Shown: positions 21,707 through 30,327, counted from the first letter of the stretch. The stretch: DNA of 64,000 nt from Actinomyces capricornis (GCF_019974135.1 NZ_AP025017.1:2170001-2234000); one strand, 5' to 3'. The notes: generated by a model not told the origin, from the letters alone. Numbers and translations are program-made.

Positions 21707-21809
21707 GAGGACCTCCGTGGATCGAGTGAGCGTGGTAACCCACATCGATACCGGAGGTCCTCGCCTACCCCCTCACACCACGCCGCACACAACCTCCATG
21801 GGAAGAACA
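20740..21809 (-). mobile_element. complete IS481-family insertion sequence
   Basis: 1,070 bp, bounded by 22-bp perfect terminal inverted repeats (20740-20761 and 21788-21809, beginning TGTTCTTCCCATGGAGG). CCTAGC is duplicated at 20734-20739 and 21810-21815 and fits the NCTAGN target known for IS481. Intact repeats, duplication and transposase point to a recent insertion. Confidence 0.95.
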
Positions 21810-21813
21810 CCTA

Positions 21814-21856
21814 GCGCGGCGCGCAGCGCGGCATGGTGCCGTGCTGCGCGCCGCGC
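21814..21856 (-). terminator. 20-bp GC hairpin, terminator of the Ig-like protein gene
   Basis: Arms 21814-21833 and 21837-21856 pair over 20 positions with a single G-T and a 3-base loop. It follows the stop of the minus-strand gene at 21899. The IS481 target duplication overlaps its base. Confidence 0.75.
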
Positions 21857-21898
21857 GGTGGTCGGCCGCTGCGGTGAGGGCCGGGGCTCGGGAGGCGA

Positions 21899-22900
21899 TC
21901 AGGGCTGTGCGCCGCGCACGGTGATCGGGACCTGCGCCGAGCGCTGTGAGGAGCGTCCCTTGATCGTCAGCGTGTGGTCGCCCGGGGGCAGTGTGGCCGG
22001 CAGGGTCACGTCGTAGGAGAAGGTGCCGTCGGTGGCGGTGGAGTACATGTGCGGGGTTCCATCGGCGCTCCCGCCGATGCGGGTGCCGTCCTCCAGGGTG
22101 ATATCCGTCGGCTCCAGGGTCACCAGGCCCGTGCCCTCCACCGTGATCCTCTGGCCGGCGGCCGGGCTGGGGGTATCGGAGCGCACGGAGGCATTGACCG
22201 GGACCTGGGCGGAGCAGGCGTCGGCGACCTCATCGGGGTAGGAGAAGGTGGCGTTGGCCCGCTGCTCGGCCTTGTTGATGTTCTCGCTGCCGTTGACACG
22301 GATGTTGAAGTAGATGTCCTCCGGGAAGGTGTCGTCGGCGCGCCCGGTGATCGTCCAGTGCAGGACGGTGGTGCCATCGCCCTTGGTCTCCCAGACGGTG
22401 TCCTGAAGGCGCCGCTGATCGTCCCAGACCTCCATCTCGAATGTGTAGGCGCCGGTGGTGGTCACCGGGATGGAGACGGTGCAGCCATTGCGGGTGATCG
22501 TGCCGATGGACGCGGTCAGGTTCTCCGGCGGTGCGGGCAGGACTGTGATGGTCTGCGGGGCGTAGGCGGTGGTCCCCTTCGCGGTCTGGCAGTTGAGCGT
22601 GTAGGTGTAGGTGCCCGGGGTGTCGGGGACCTTGATCGTGCCCATCCACATGCTGCCGGCAGCGGCCTGCTCGGTGGTGACCGTCTGCCCGTCGCGCAGG
22701 ACGGTGACTGTCGCGGTCTCATTGGCCTCCGCCTGGGGGCAGATGTTGTCGCGGGAGAGGGTGACATTGGTGCCGACCTGGGCGGTGGGGCTGCTGACGG
22801 TGAAGGCGGGGGGCGAGGGCTCCTCCGCCGACGCTGTCGGGGCGGCTCCAAGGGCCAGGATGGCTGTCGCGGCGGCGGCCACGAGGCTGCGTGCACGCAT
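21899..22900 (-). CDS. secreted Ig-like-domain protein
   Basis: 333 residues. Signal peptide (MRARSLVAAAATAILALG..., likely cut after TASA at 25). Three beta-rich repeats follow: about 30-115 (FTVSSPTAQVGTNVTLSR ... TYTYTLNC), 118-230 and 235-333 (SPAAGQRITVEGTGLVTL ... TLPPGDHTLTIKG). Paired cysteines in the first two parts suggest disulfides. No LPXTG motif or membrane anchor, so probably released or bound through a partner. GGAG lies 11 bases before the ATG at 22900. Function unknown. Confidence 0.7.
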   Translation of the reverse strand: MRARSLVAAAATAILALGAAPTASAEEPSPPAFTVSSPTAQVGTNVTLSRDNICPQAEANETATVTVLRDGQTVTTEQAAAGSMWMGTIKVPDTPGTYTYTLNCQTAKGTTAYAPQTITVLPAPPENLTASIGTITRNGCTVSIPVTTTGAYTFEMEVWDDQRRLQDTVWETKGDGTTVLHWTITGRADDTFPEDIYFNIRVNGSENINKAEQRANATFSYPDEVADACSAQVPVNASVRSDTPSPAAGQRITVEGTGLVTLEPTDITLEDGTRIGGSADGTPHMYSTATDGTFSYDVTLPATLPPGDHTLTIKGRSSQRSAQVPITVRGAQP

Positions 22901-23354
22901 AGGGGGTTGCTCCTCTCGGCTCGTTGACTCGTGCGTGACGTGGAGAAAGGTGGAAGAAGAAGTGGAGTGGAATGGGCGGAGCCGATGAAAGACGGCGGAT
23001 GAAACGATACATGAAAAAGGCGAGTGGGCAACCCTGGGGCGGAGGCGTCGGTGGAATGCTACGTCTTCCTGCGCTCGGCCTTGTGGTTGCCTGAAAAAGA
23101 ATGACCCGAGCGTCGTTCCGCTGGGTGTCTTGTCAGGATATCTTGAGGTTTTCTTGAGGGATTTCTTAGGGTGATTGTGGGGATTGCGAATCTCCACTGC
23201 ATTGCTTTCTCATCTTCTTTCTCAAGTTGGTGGAGAGGGATTGTGGTGCCGGTGTGCAAGCAATATTCGGTGACTGTATTTCTGTCATGACGGCGATATC
23301 CAGGAGACGTGCAGCCTTGCTTCTCGTGGGGGCGGCGCCGTGAGGTGTGCGTGA
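22901..23354. other. noncoding, AT-richer leader region
   Basis: About 450 bp without a convincing gene. It should contain the promoter of the Ig-like protein gene. On the minus strand CCTCAAGA occurs twice about 10 bp apart near 23140-23160. Frames that stay open here lack codon bias and start sites. Confidence 0.5.
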
Positions 23355-23398
23355 CGAGGGGGTGCGCCCCGCCTGCGCAGGCGGGGCGCACCCCCTCG
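23355..23398 (-). terminator. 22-bp palindromic terminator after rpmJ
   Basis: A perfect inverted repeat of 22-base arms with no spacer (centre between 23376 and 23377, core GCCTGCGCAGGC) lies 32 bp after the rpmJ stop. It is the probable end of the ribosomal protein operon. Confidence 0.8.
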
Positions 23399-23430
23399 GG
23401 TGCTGTGTGTTGGCGGTGGCGCGCCGGGCC

Positions 23431-23553
23431 TCAGCCCTGGCGGGCCTTGAACCGCGGGTTCTTCTTGTTGATGACGTAGGTGTGGCCGCGGCGGCGCACG
23501 ACCTTGCTCCCGGGCTGCTTGGCCAGGGAGCGGATGGAGGCGCGGACTTTCAT
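23431..23553 (-). CDS. rpmJ: 50S ribosomal protein L36, cysteine-free form
   Basis: 40 residues, [17 protein letters not shown] then [23 protein letters not shown]. The Cys/His zinc ligands of standard L36 are absent. Such zinc-free paralogues replace the zinc form under zinc starvation and are usually Zur-controlled. Last gene of the minus-strand cluster. Start ATG 23553. Confidence 0.95.
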   Translation of the reverse strand: MKVRASIRSLAKQPGSKVVRRRGHTYVINKKNPRFKARQG

Positions 23554-23618
23554 CTTGGGTTCCTTCCTGCTCGGGGTGATGGCCCGGGTCGGGTCCGGGC
23601 TGGGGGTGCGGGGTGTGA

Positions 23619-23870
23619 TCAGCGCCGTCGCTTGCCGTAGCGGCGCTCGAACTTCTCCACCCGGCCGGCGGTGTCCAGGATCCGTCCCTGCCCGGTCCAG
23701 AAGGGGTGGGAGGCGCTGGAGACCTCGACGTCGATGACCGGGTAGGTCTGGCCGTCCTCCCACTCGATGGTCTCGGTGGAGGTCAGGGTCGAGCGGGTGA
23801 GGAAGGCGAAGTCCGCCGACTTGTCGCGGAAGACGACGGGGCCGTAGTCGGGGTGGATGCCGGGTCTCAT
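23619..23870 (-). CDS. rpmE2: 50S ribosomal protein L31 type B
   Basis: 83 residues, starting [19 protein letters not shown] and ending [13 protein letters not shown]. The CxxC zinc motif of type A L31 is missing, and the inserted strand [20 protein letters not shown] is typical of type B. Lies between rpsN and rpmJ in the same operon. Confidence 0.95.
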   Translation of the reverse strand: MRPGIHPDYGPVVFRDKSADFAFLTRSTLTSTETIEWEDGQTYPVIDVEVSSASHPFWTGQGRILDTAGRVEKFERRYGKRRR

Positions 23871-23973
23871 GGGCGGGCTCCTTGCTCTGGGGTGCTGATG
23901 CGGCTGATCGGGGTACTGCGGGGTGGTGGCGGTGGGCTGATGGTGGGGCTTCCGGCCGGACTGCCCGGCGCCC

Positions 23974-24279
23974 TCACCATGAGGACTTCCGGATCCCGGG
24001 CAGCTCGCCGCGCAGTGCCATCTCGCGGAAGCGCACCCGGGAGGTGCCGGTGACCCGCAGGTGGCCGCGTGGGCGCCCGTCGATGACATCGCGCCGGCGC
24101 AGGCGGGTGGGGGAGGCGTCGCGGGGTAGCGCGTGCAGGGCGGCCATGGCCTCCTCGCGCTCGGCCTGGCTCAGATGGGGGTTGACGCTGGCGCGCTTGA
24201 GCTCGGCGCGGCGCTCGGCGTAGCGGGCCACCACCTGGCTGCGGCGGGCCTGTGCGGCGATCTTCGACTTCTTGGCCAT
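23974..24279 (-). CDS. rpsN: 30S ribosomal protein S14, zinc-free form
   Basis: 101 residues: [20 protein letters not shown] at the start and [35 protein letters not shown] at the end. No CxxC pairs, unlike the 61-residue zinc S14. Its ATG overlaps the rpmG stop (TGATG). Confidence 0.96.
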   Translation of the reverse strand: MAKKSKIAAQARRSQVVARYAERRAELKRASVNPHLSQAEREEAMAALHALPRDASPTRLRRRDVIDGRPRGHLRVTGTSRVRFREMALRGELPGIRKSSW

Positions 24280-24449
24280 CAGCGCGACTCCTTGAACTCC
24301 ACGTGCCGGCGCACCACCGGGTCGTACTTGCGCACCACCAGGCGGTCGGGGGTGTTGCGGCGGTTCTTGCGGGTGACGTAGGTGTAGCCGGTGCCCGCGG
24401 TGGAGACCAGCTTGATGATGGGGCGCAGGTCCTTGGCGGTCTTGCTCAC
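24279..24449 (-). CDS. rpmG: 50S ribosomal protein L33
   Basis: 56 residues ending [25 protein letters not shown]. The cysteine pairs of zinc L33 are replaced. GTG start overlaps the rpmB stop (GTGA), so the two are translationally coupled. Confidence 0.95.
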   Translation of the reverse strand: MSKTAKDLRPIIKLVSTAGTGYTYVTRKNRRNTPDRLVVRKYDPVVRRHVEFKESR

Positions 24450-24682
24450 AGCCTCTCCCCCCGGGCCAGCATCTCGGCGACGACGACGTCGATGCCCCGC
24501 TTGTCGATGATGCGCATCCCCTTGGTCGAGACCGTCAGGCGCACGGTGCGCCCCAGGGAGGGCACCCAGTAGCGCTTGTGCTGGAGGTTGGGGTTCCAGC
24601 GGCGCGAGGTGCGGCGGTGGGAGTGGGACACGGACTTGCCGAAGACCGGCGCGGCCCCTGTGACTTGGCAGTAGGTGGTCAT
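24446..24682 (-). CDS. rpmB: 50S ribosomal protein L28
   Basis: 78 residues, [20 protein letters not shown] ... [21 protein letters not shown]. Only one cysteine, so not the CxxC type. First gene of the alternative ribosomal protein operon. Start taken at ATG 24682 by homology; an in-frame ATG also lies at 24691. The likely Zur box is 13 bp upstream. Confidence 0.95.
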   Translation of the reverse strand: MTTYCQVTGAAPVFGKSVSHSHRRTSRRWNPNLQHKRYWVPSLGRTVRLTVSTKGMRIIDKRGIDVVVAEMLARGERL

Positions 24683-24694
24683 GCCATGCATTAT

Positions 24695-24709
24695 TGAGAA
24701 TGATTGTCA
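24695..24709. promoter_or_regulatory. probable Zur operator
   Basis: TGAGAATGATTGTCA is an imperfect 15-bp palindrome, 13 of 15 identical to the actinobacterial Zur-box core TGAAAATGATTTTCA as I recall it. It lies in the 53-bp gap between divergent rpmB and the CobW-like gene. Binding of zinc-loaded Zur would repress both. Confidence 0.75.
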
Positions 24710-24735
24710 CTCCCGTCAAATGGATCGAGGATGCC

Positions 24736-25983
24736 GTGCCCGACACCGCCCACTCCCTGGCCCTCATCAGCGCCGTCGACCCCGCCCTGCTGGGCCTCAT
24801 CGACCTGGCGCTCAGCGGCGAGGACGCCGTCGTCATCCGCGCGAGCCTCCTGCCCCAGGAGGGCCCCGAGGGCATCGTGCGCCTGGTGAGCACCGGCGGC
24901 CTGGACCAGGAGCCGGTGTCACTGGACCTGCCCATGCCCACCCACTGCCACACCTGCTCGCTGCGCGAGGTGCTCGTGGCCGTGGCGCAGGACCGCGCCA
25001 TCCAGGACCCCGGCGGCACCACCGTCGTCCTCCTGCCGCCGGCCATCGAGCTGGTCCACCTCGTGCCCCGCCTGGCCCAGGAGCTGGAGGAGGTCGGGCG
25101 GGCCGAGGGCCTGGACCTGCGACTGGCCGGCGTCGCCCACGCCCTGGAGGCCTCCACCGCCCAGGACGAGCTGCTCGAGCACCACCTACTCTCCGAGCGC
25201 GGCCTGGAGGCCCATCCCGAGGACGCCCGCTGCACCGGGGAGGTCCACATGGTCAACCTCGGCTACGCCGACCTCATCCTGTCCCTGGGGCAGGACGAGG
25301 CGGGGGCCGGGGCCGACCTCATCGAGCACCTGCGTCCCCACAGCACCCTCCTCCTGCCCGGCATGGACGCCCCGCTGCTGGAGTGCCTGCTGGCCATCAC
25401 CCACGACGCCGGGGCCGCCATCGGCCGCGTCCACCCCGCCACCACCCAGGCCTGGGGCGGACCCGACGAGCACGGGGTGTGGACCCTCGACCTGTTCGCC
25501 ACCCTGCCCTTCCACCCCGGACGGCTGCGTGAGCTCGTCGCCGACCTGGCCGGACACGGGCTGTGCGCCCGCGGCTGCTTCTGGCTGCCCAGCAGGCCCG
25601 GCCGCGTCTGCGCCTGGGAGGTCGCCGGGGGCGCCCTCAGCGTGGGGGATGCCGGGAGCTGGGCCGAGGTCCCCGATCTCCCCGGGGCCGGCGGGGCGCA
25701 GGCGGGAGCGCTGGCCGGCGTCGGCCTCGATGGCGGTGCCGCCTCCGGTGCTGCTCCCGCCCCGGGCAGGCCCGCCCCAGTGCCAGGCGGAGCCCCCGAC
25801 GGGGCCGCCCCGGGCGAGCCGCGCTGCCACCTGGTGGTCACCGGGGTGGGGGACCCCCAGGTGCGCGAGCAGGTGCGCCGGGCCTTCGACAGGGTGCTGC
25901 TGCGCAGCGAGGAGATGTCCCACGCCCTGGCCTGGATCGGTGTCGACGACGGCCTGGGCGACTGGTTCGGGGGCGAGGACTGA
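24736..25983 (+). CDS. CobW-like (COG0523) protein lacking a P-loop
   Basis: 415 residues. The C-terminal half has CobW_C features ([16 protein letters not shown]; a [18 protein letters not shown] strand), and [13 protein letters not shown] at about 72 sits where COG0523 metallochaperone GTPases have their CxCC motif. The expected N-terminal GxxGxGKT is absent: the equivalent strand reads [19 protein letters not shown]. It therefore probably does not hydrolyse GTP. Start GTG 24736 is chosen for GAGG 5 bases upstream; starts at 24694 or 24700 would overlap the Zur box. A Gly/Ala/Pro linker lies at about 320-365. Probably a zinc-starvation protein. Confidence 0.72.
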   Translation: MPDTAHSLALISAVDPALLGLIDLALSGEDAVVIRASLLPQEGPEGIVRLVSTGGLDQEPVSLDLPMPTHCHTCSLREVLVAVAQDRAIQDPGGTTVVLLPPAIELVHLVPRLAQELEEVGRAEGLDLRLAGVAHALEASTAQDELLEHHLLSERGLEAHPEDARCTGEVHMVNLGYADLILSLGQDEAGAGADLIEHLRPHSTLLLPGMDAPLLECLLAITHDAGAAIGRVHPATTQAWGGPDEHGVWTLDLFATLPFHPGRLRELVADLAGHGLCARGCFWLPSRPGRVCAWEVAGGALSVGDAGSWAEVPDLPGAGGAQAGALAGVGLDGGAASGAAPAPGRPAPVPGGAPDGAAPGEPRCHLVVTGVGDPQVREQVRRAFDRVLLRSEEMSHALAWIGVDDGLGDWFGGED

Positions 25984-26000
25984 GGCGGGCTGAGCCCGTC

Positions 26001-26062
26001 CTGAGCGCCGGCGGCGCGCGGCGCCCCTGCGACGCGCCGCTGGTCGGTGCGCCGGCGCTCAG
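26001..26062. terminator. 13-bp stem hairpin after CobW-like gene
   Basis: CTGAGCGCCGGCG (26001-26013) pairs perfectly with 26050-26062, and GGCGCG/CGCGCC pair within. It begins 18 bp after the stop. Confidence 0.65.
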
Positions 26063-26105
26063 CGCACTGCCCGCCGCGCCCGCTGCGGCGGCGTTTGGCG
26101 GAACG

Positions 26106-26165
26106 GGCGTCACTTGGCGGAATGGACGTACCTTGTAGGTGTCGTCCATTCCGCCAAGTGACGCC
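26106..26165. repeat. 23-bp perfect inverted repeat with extra copies of its motif
   Basis: Arms 26106-26128 and 26143-26165 are exact complements, with a 14-base loop holding ACCT/AGGT. The segment CCGCCAAGTGACG recurs outside the stem at 26170-26182, and TTGGCGGAACGG occurs just before it. It could form alternative hairpins. It lies in the 304-bp gap before the PhnB-like gene; no gene is seen in this gap. Confidence 0.8.
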
Positions 26166-26287
26166 TCTGCCGCCAAGTGACGTCCAATCGCCCCCTGACC
26201 GCCGGCCCTGGCCCACCGCGCCCTGCCTGCTGACGACCTCCCGAGGACGGGCGGGGAGACGTCGGAGCCGGCCGGTAGGTTGGCGCC

Positions 26288-27409
26288 ATGAGCGAGCAGG
26301 AGAGCCGGCACCACCCAGGCCTGAGCGGGCAGGGGCCGATCCAGCGCATCGTCCCCGCGCTGTGGTTCGACGGCTGCGCCCCGCAGGCCGTGGAGTTCTA
26401 CACCGACGCCTTCGCGCGGGCCCTGGCCCACGATGCGCAGGCGCTCGCGGGAACCGGCATCGTGGCCACCTCCCACTACCCCGAGCAGGGCCTGGCCGAG
26501 GGGCAGGCGCGCATGGCGGGCAAGGTCCTGGAGATCCGCTTCCGCCTGGCCGGCCTTGAGCTCAGCGCCATCAACGCCGGCCCCCAGCACCGGCCCAACC
26601 CCGCCATCTCCCTCATGGTCCATCTCGATCCTCAGGCGCATCCCGACGCCGAGGCGCACCTGGACGCCCTGTGGGAGGCCCTGGCGGCTGAGGGCCGCAT
26701 CCTCATGCCCGTGGGCCGCTACCCCTTCTCCGAGCGCTTCGGCTGGGTGGAGGACCGCTACGGCGTGAGCTGGCAGCTGCTGCTGGGCCCCGCCGGGCGG
26801 GCGGTCACCGCCAGCGAGCTCGGCCGGGCCGAGGAGGCAGCGCCGTCGGACCGCGAGCGCCGGCCGGACCCGGGTGCCCGCGGCGTGGAGATCGTCCCGG
26901 CCCTCATGTTCCCCCACGGCCAGGGCCAGGCCGAGAAGGCCGCCACCCAGTACGTCGACCTCTTCGCGCGAGCCTTCGGGGCCTCGGGGAGCGCCGGGGA
27001 GCAGGGGGGCGCCTCGCAGGCGGAGGGCCCGGGGGCGCCGGTGCGATCGGGTGCTGACCAGATGTCCTTCTACCCGCCCCAGGCGGGCCAGGGGGATCGC
27101 GCCCTCATGCAGGGCTATGTGCGCCTGGCCGGTCAGCGCCTGACCCTCATGGACTCCGGTGTCCCCCACGACTTCACCTTCGGCATGGGTGTGTCGCTGA
27201 CGGTCCAGTGCGCCACCCAGGAGCAGGTCGACCTGCTGTGGGAGGGGCTCTCCGCGGTGCCCGAGGCCGAGGCCTGCGGCTGGCTCAAGGATCGCTTCGG
27301 CATCTCCTGGACGATCACCCCGGAGCGCATGACCGAGCTCATCGGACGCCCCGGGGCCTGGCAGACCATGACCACCATGAAGAAGCCCACCCTGGCCGAC
27401 TTCCGCTGA
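26288..27409 (+). CDS. tandem PhnB-like VOC-superfamily protein
   Basis: 373 residues with two PhnB/glyoxalase-fold repeats. The first (about 15-165) has IVPALWFDGCAPQAVEFYTDAF ending in FGWVEDRYGVSWQLLLG. The second (about 195-365) has IVPALMFPHGQGQAEKAATQYVDLF ending in DRFGISWTITPERM. Relatives are annotated as 3-demethylubiquinone methyltransferase-like, but the true activity is unknown. TAGGTT is 6 bases before the ATG, so probably leaderless. Confidence 0.8.
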   Translation: MSEQESRHHPGLSGQGPIQRIVPALWFDGCAPQAVEFYTDAFARALAHDAQALAGTGIVATSHYPEQGLAEGQARMAGKVLEIRFRLAGLELSAINAGPQHRPNPAISLMVHLDPQAHPDAEAHLDALWEALAAEGRILMPVGRYPFSERFGWVEDRYGVSWQLLLGPAGRAVTASELGRAEEAAPSDRERRPDPGARGVEIVPALMFPHGQGQAEKAATQYVDLFARAFGASGSAGEQGGASQAEGPGAPVRSGADQMSFYPPQAGQGDRALMQGYVRLAGQRLTLMDSGVPHDFTFGMGVSLTVQCATQEQVDLLWEGLSAVPEAEACGWLKDRFGISWTITPERMTELIGRPGAWQTMTTMKKPTLADFR

Positions 27410-27570
27410 GCCGCGCTGTGCCGTCGCCGCGCCGCGCTGCCTGGGGCCGGCCGCGCCGTCGTCGCGTCCCGACGGCGCCCGGGCCCCGCCGTCGGGACGC
27501 CTCCAGTGGGTCTCCTGCCGACCTGGCGCGGCCCCGCACAGCGCGGCCCCGCGCGGCGCGGTAGGGTAGG

Positions 27571-27652
27571 CGCGTCGCGACTGGCGCGGGGTGGATCACC
27601 ACCGGGGAGCGGCACGAATCACCAGACTCCGGGGTCGCTCGCCTGGGCCGCG
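27571..27652 (+). ncRNA. ZTP (pfl) riboswitch upstream of glyA-folD
   Basis: The stretch shows the ZTP/pfl pattern: GCGACTGGCG (27577-27586), a GTGG-loop-CCAC hairpin (27591-27602), CCGGGGAGCGGC, and after a variable part the conserved CGCCTGGGC (27640-27648). Family knowledge: it senses ZTP/ZMP when 10-formyl-THF is short and turns on one-carbon genes such as glyA and folD. A -10 TAGGGT at 27562-27567 would start the RNA just ahead of the aptamer. Confidence 0.85.
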
Positions 27653-27707
27653 GGTCGCCTCTTCTCGCGCACCCGCCCGGCCGTGCGCCCCACCACGGAG
27701 GAAGAAC

Positions 27708-29018
27708 ATGACTGCCGATGCCACGACCCCGTCCCTCAACCAGCCGCTGGCCGAGCTCGACCCCCAGATCGCCGCGGTCCTCACCGGCGAGCTGGAGCGC
27801 CAGCGCGGAACCCTGGAGATGATCGCCTCGGAGAACTTCGTGCCGCGGGCGGTGCTGGAGTGCCAGGGCTCGGTCCTGACCAACAAGTACGCCGAGGGCT
27901 ACCCCGGGCGCCGCTACTACGGGGGCTGCGAGGTCGTCGACGTCGCCGAGTCCCTGGCCATCGAGCGCGCCAAGGAGGTCTTCGACGCCCAGTGGGCCAA
28001 TGTCCAGCCGCACTCGGGCGCCCAGGCCAATGCCGCCGTCCTGCACGCCCTGGCCACCCCCGGCGATACCATCCTGGGCCTGTCCCTGGCCCACGGCGGC
28101 CACCTGACCCACGGCATGAAGATCAACTTCTCGGGCAAGAACTACCGGGCCACCGCCTACGGCGTGGACGAGACCAGCTACCGCGTGGAGATGGACCAGG
28201 TGCGCCAGGCCGCCCTGCGCGAGCGCCCCACCGTCATCATCGCCGGCTGGTCGGCCTACCCCCGGCATATGGACTTCGCGGCCTTCCGCTCCATCGCCGA
28301 TGAGGTCGGCGCCGCCCTGTGGGTGGACATGGCGCACTTCGCCGGGCTCGTGGCCGCGGGTCTGCACCCCAGCCCCGTGCCGCACGCCGACGTCGTGTCC
28401 ACCACCGTCCACAAGACCCTCGGCGGCCCGCGCTCGGGCATGCTGCTGTCCAACCGCCCCGAGCAGTGGGGCAGGAAGCTCGACTCCGCGGTCTTCCCCG
28501 GGCAGCAGGGCGGCCCCCTCATGCATGTCATCGCCGCCAAGGCCGTGGCCATGAGGATCGCCGGCACCCAGGAGTTCGCCGAGCGCCAGGCACGCACCAT
28601 CGAGGGCGCCAGGATCATCGCCGAGCGCCTCCTGGCCGACGACGTGCGTGCCGCCGGCGTCAAGCTCGTCACCGGCGGCACGGATGTCCACCTGGTCCTG
28701 GTGGACCTGGTGGACTCCGTCCTGGACGGCCAGCAGGCCGAGGACCTCCTGCACACCGCGGGCATCACCGTCAACCGCAACGCCGTCCCCTTCGACCCGC
28801 GCCCCCCGCGGGTGACCTCCGGCTTGCGCATCGGCACCCCCGCCCTGGCCACCCGGGGCTTCGGCGCCGCGGAGTTCACCGAGGTCGCCGACATCATCGC
28901 CACCGCCCTCATCCGCGGGGCCGCGGGCACCGCCGACGAGGAGCTGCTGGCCGGCCTGCGCGGGCGGGTGGACACGCTGACCCGGGCCTTCCCCCTCTAC
29001 CCGGGGCTGGAGCAGTGA
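27708..29018 (+). CDS. glyA: serine hydroxymethyltransferase
   Basis: 436 residues. PLP enzyme converting serine and THF to glycine and 5,10-methylene-[23 protein letters not shown] and [15 protein letters not shown] are family hallmarks. PLP Lys is about 236 in [22 protein letters not shown] precedes the ATG at 27708. The stop overlaps the folD start (GTGA). Expression is likely set by the ZTP riboswitch upstream. Confidence 0.97.
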   Translation: MTADATTPSLNQPLAELDPQIAAVLTGELERQRGTLEMIASENFVPRAVLECQGSVLTNKYAEGYPGRRYYGGCEVVDVAESLAIERAKEVFDAQWANVQPHSGAQANAAVLHALATPGDTILGLSLAHGGHLTHGMKINFSGKNYRATAYGVDETSYRVEMDQVRQAALRERPTVIIAGWSAYPRHMDFAAFRSIADEVGAALWVDMAHFAGLVAAGLHPSPVPHADVVSTTVHKTLGGPRSGMLLSNRPEQWGRKLDSAVFPGQQGGPLMHVIAAKAVAMRIAGTQEFAERQARTIEGARIIAERLLADDVRAAGVKLVTGGTDVHLVLVDLVDSVLDGQQAEDLLHTAGITVNRNAVPFDPRPPRVTSGLRIGTPALATRGFGAAEFTEVADIIATALIRGAAGTADEELLAGLRGRVDTLTRAFPLYPGLEQ

Positions 29019-29917
29019 GGGCCCCCTGGGGCGGCGCCGCCCGGGTCCTGGATGGCACGGCGGCCGCCGCGGCCATCAAGGCCGAGCTGGCCCAGCGCGT
29101 GGCCGCCCTGCGCGAGCGCGGCATCGTGCCGGGCCTGGGCACCGTCCTGGTGGGAGAGGACCCCGGGTCGGTGCGCTACGTGGCGGGCAAGCACGCCGAC
29201 TGCGCCGAGGTGGGCATCACCTCCCTGCGCGAGGACCTGCCGGCCACCGCCACCCAGGAGGAGGTGGAGGCGGCCATCGACCGCCTCAACGCGGATCCGG
29301 CCTGCACCGGCTACATCGTCCAGCTTCCCCTGCCGGCGGGGATCGATGCCAACGCCGTCCTGGAGCGCATCGACCCCGACAAGGACGCCGATGGCCTGCA
29401 CCCCACCAATCTGGGGCGGCTGGTCCTGCGCGGCTCGGGACCGATCACCTCCCCGCTGCCCTGCACCCCGCGCGGCTGCATCGAGCTGCTCACCCGCCAC
29501 GGCATCGATCTGCGGGGCAAGGACGTGTGCGTGGTGGGCCGCGGGGTGACCGTGGGCCGCTCCATCGGCCTGCTGCTGGGGCGCAAGGAGGTCAACGCCA
29601 CTGTCGACATCTGCCACACGGGCACGCAGGACCTCGCCGAGCACGTGCGCCGCGCCGACGTCGTCATCTCGGCGGCGGGCAGTCCCGCCATCATCCGGCC
29701 CGAGATGGTGGCCCCCGGCGCCGTGGTGCTGGATGTGGGCGTCTCGCGCGTCGTTGACCCCGCTACCGGCAAGGGACGGATCGCCGGGGACGTGGCCGAC
29801 GGCGTGGACGAGGTGGCCTCCTGGCTCTCGCCCAACCCCGGGGGAGTGGGGCCCATGACCCGGGCCCTGCTGCTGGCCAACGTCGTCGAGACCGCCGAGC
29901 GCTCCGCCACCCCCTAA
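29015..29917 (+). CDS. folD: bifunctional methylene-THF dehydrogenase/cyclohydrolase
   Basis: 300 residues. Converts 5,10-methylene-THF to 10-formyl-THF with NADP. The N-terminal domain has [19 protein letters not shown] (Tyr and Lys of the active site), IVQLPLP and [11 protein letters not shown]. The Rossmann part has [16 protein letters not shown], and the C-terminal signature is [13 protein letters not shown] start overlaps the glyA stop. Confidence 0.96.
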   Translation: MRAPWGGAARVLDGTAAAAAIKAELAQRVAALRERGIVPGLGTVLVGEDPGSVRYVAGKHADCAEVGITSLREDLPATATQEEVEAAIDRLNADPACTGYIVQLPLPAGIDANAVLERIDPDKDADGLHPTNLGRLVLRGSGPITSPLPCTPRGCIELLTRHGIDLRGKDVCVVGRGVTVGRSIGLLLGRKEVNATVDICHTGTQDLAEHVRRADVVISAAGSPAIIRPEMVAPGAVVLDVGVSRVVDPATGKGRIAGDVADGVDEVASWLSPNPGGVGPMTRALLLANVVETAERSATP

Positions 29918-29989
29918 CTTTCGACAATTTGCATGAGATCGGCGTTTTCCGGGCCTGGAAAAGTACGATCTCATGCAAATTGTCGAAAG
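29918..29989. terminator. 24-bp perfect inverted repeat between convergent folD and acylphosphatase
   Basis: Arms 29918-29941 and 29966-29989 are exact complements and AT-rich (contain CAATTTGCATGAG). Inside, TTTTCC pairs with GGAAAA (29945-29950/29957-29962). CCCC before and GGGG after can extend the stem. It starts at the folD stop and ends 7 bp from the stop of the opposite gene, so a bidirectional terminator is likely, though the arms are much longer than usual. Confidence 0.7.
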
Positions 29990-29996
29990 GTTGGGG

Positions 29997-30293
29997 TTAG
30001 TAGGAGATGTCGAAGCGGCGGGCGCGCAGGCTCCCGGCCCGCCGCTCGGTCAGCCTCACCCCGGTCACCGAGGCCCAGTCCGGGCCGTGGTAGAGCCAGG
30101 CCACCAGACGGGCGACATCATCGGCCGGCCCCTGGGCGAGGACCTCGACATCCCCATCGGGCAGATTGCGGACCTCGCCCACCAGCCCCAGGCCCTGGGC
30201 CTCCTGGGCGCAGTGGAAGCGGAAGCCCACGCCCTGGACCCGGCCGGAGACCAGGGCGTGGATCGTGCGGGTGCGGGAATCGGTGTCAGCCAT
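29997..30293 (-). CDS. acyP: acylphosphatase
   Basis: 98 residues. Hydrolyses carboxyl-phosphate bonds. The active-site loop SGRVQGVGFRFHC contains the phosphate-binding Arg. GEVRNLPDGDVEVLAQG holds the catalytic Asn. Start ATG 30293; it diverges from xth. Confidence 0.92.
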   Translation of the reverse strand: MADTDSRTRTIHALVSGRVQGVGFRFHCAQEAQGLGLVGEVRNLPDGDVEVLAQGPADDVARLVAWLYHGPDWASVTGVRLTERRAGSLRARRFDISY

Positions 30294-30327
30294 GGGCCCA
30301 TGGTGGCCCACCCCTTAGGCTGGCGTC

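Noticed and set aside
22901..23197. 99-residue N-terminal extension of the Ig-like protein
   Set aside because: The extension has no codon bias and would bury a clear signal peptide. ATG 22900 is preceded by GGAG and starts a normal secretion signal.
23287..23343. 18-codon frame encoding a signal-like peptide (MTAISRRRAALLLVGAAP)
   Set aside because: Too short and without a ribosome site; no relatives known to me. Probably chance.
24694..24702. TTG 24694 or ATG 24700 as start of the CobW-like gene
   Set aside because: Both lie in or beside the Zur-box palindrome and lack a ribosome site. GTG 24736 has GAGG at the right distance.
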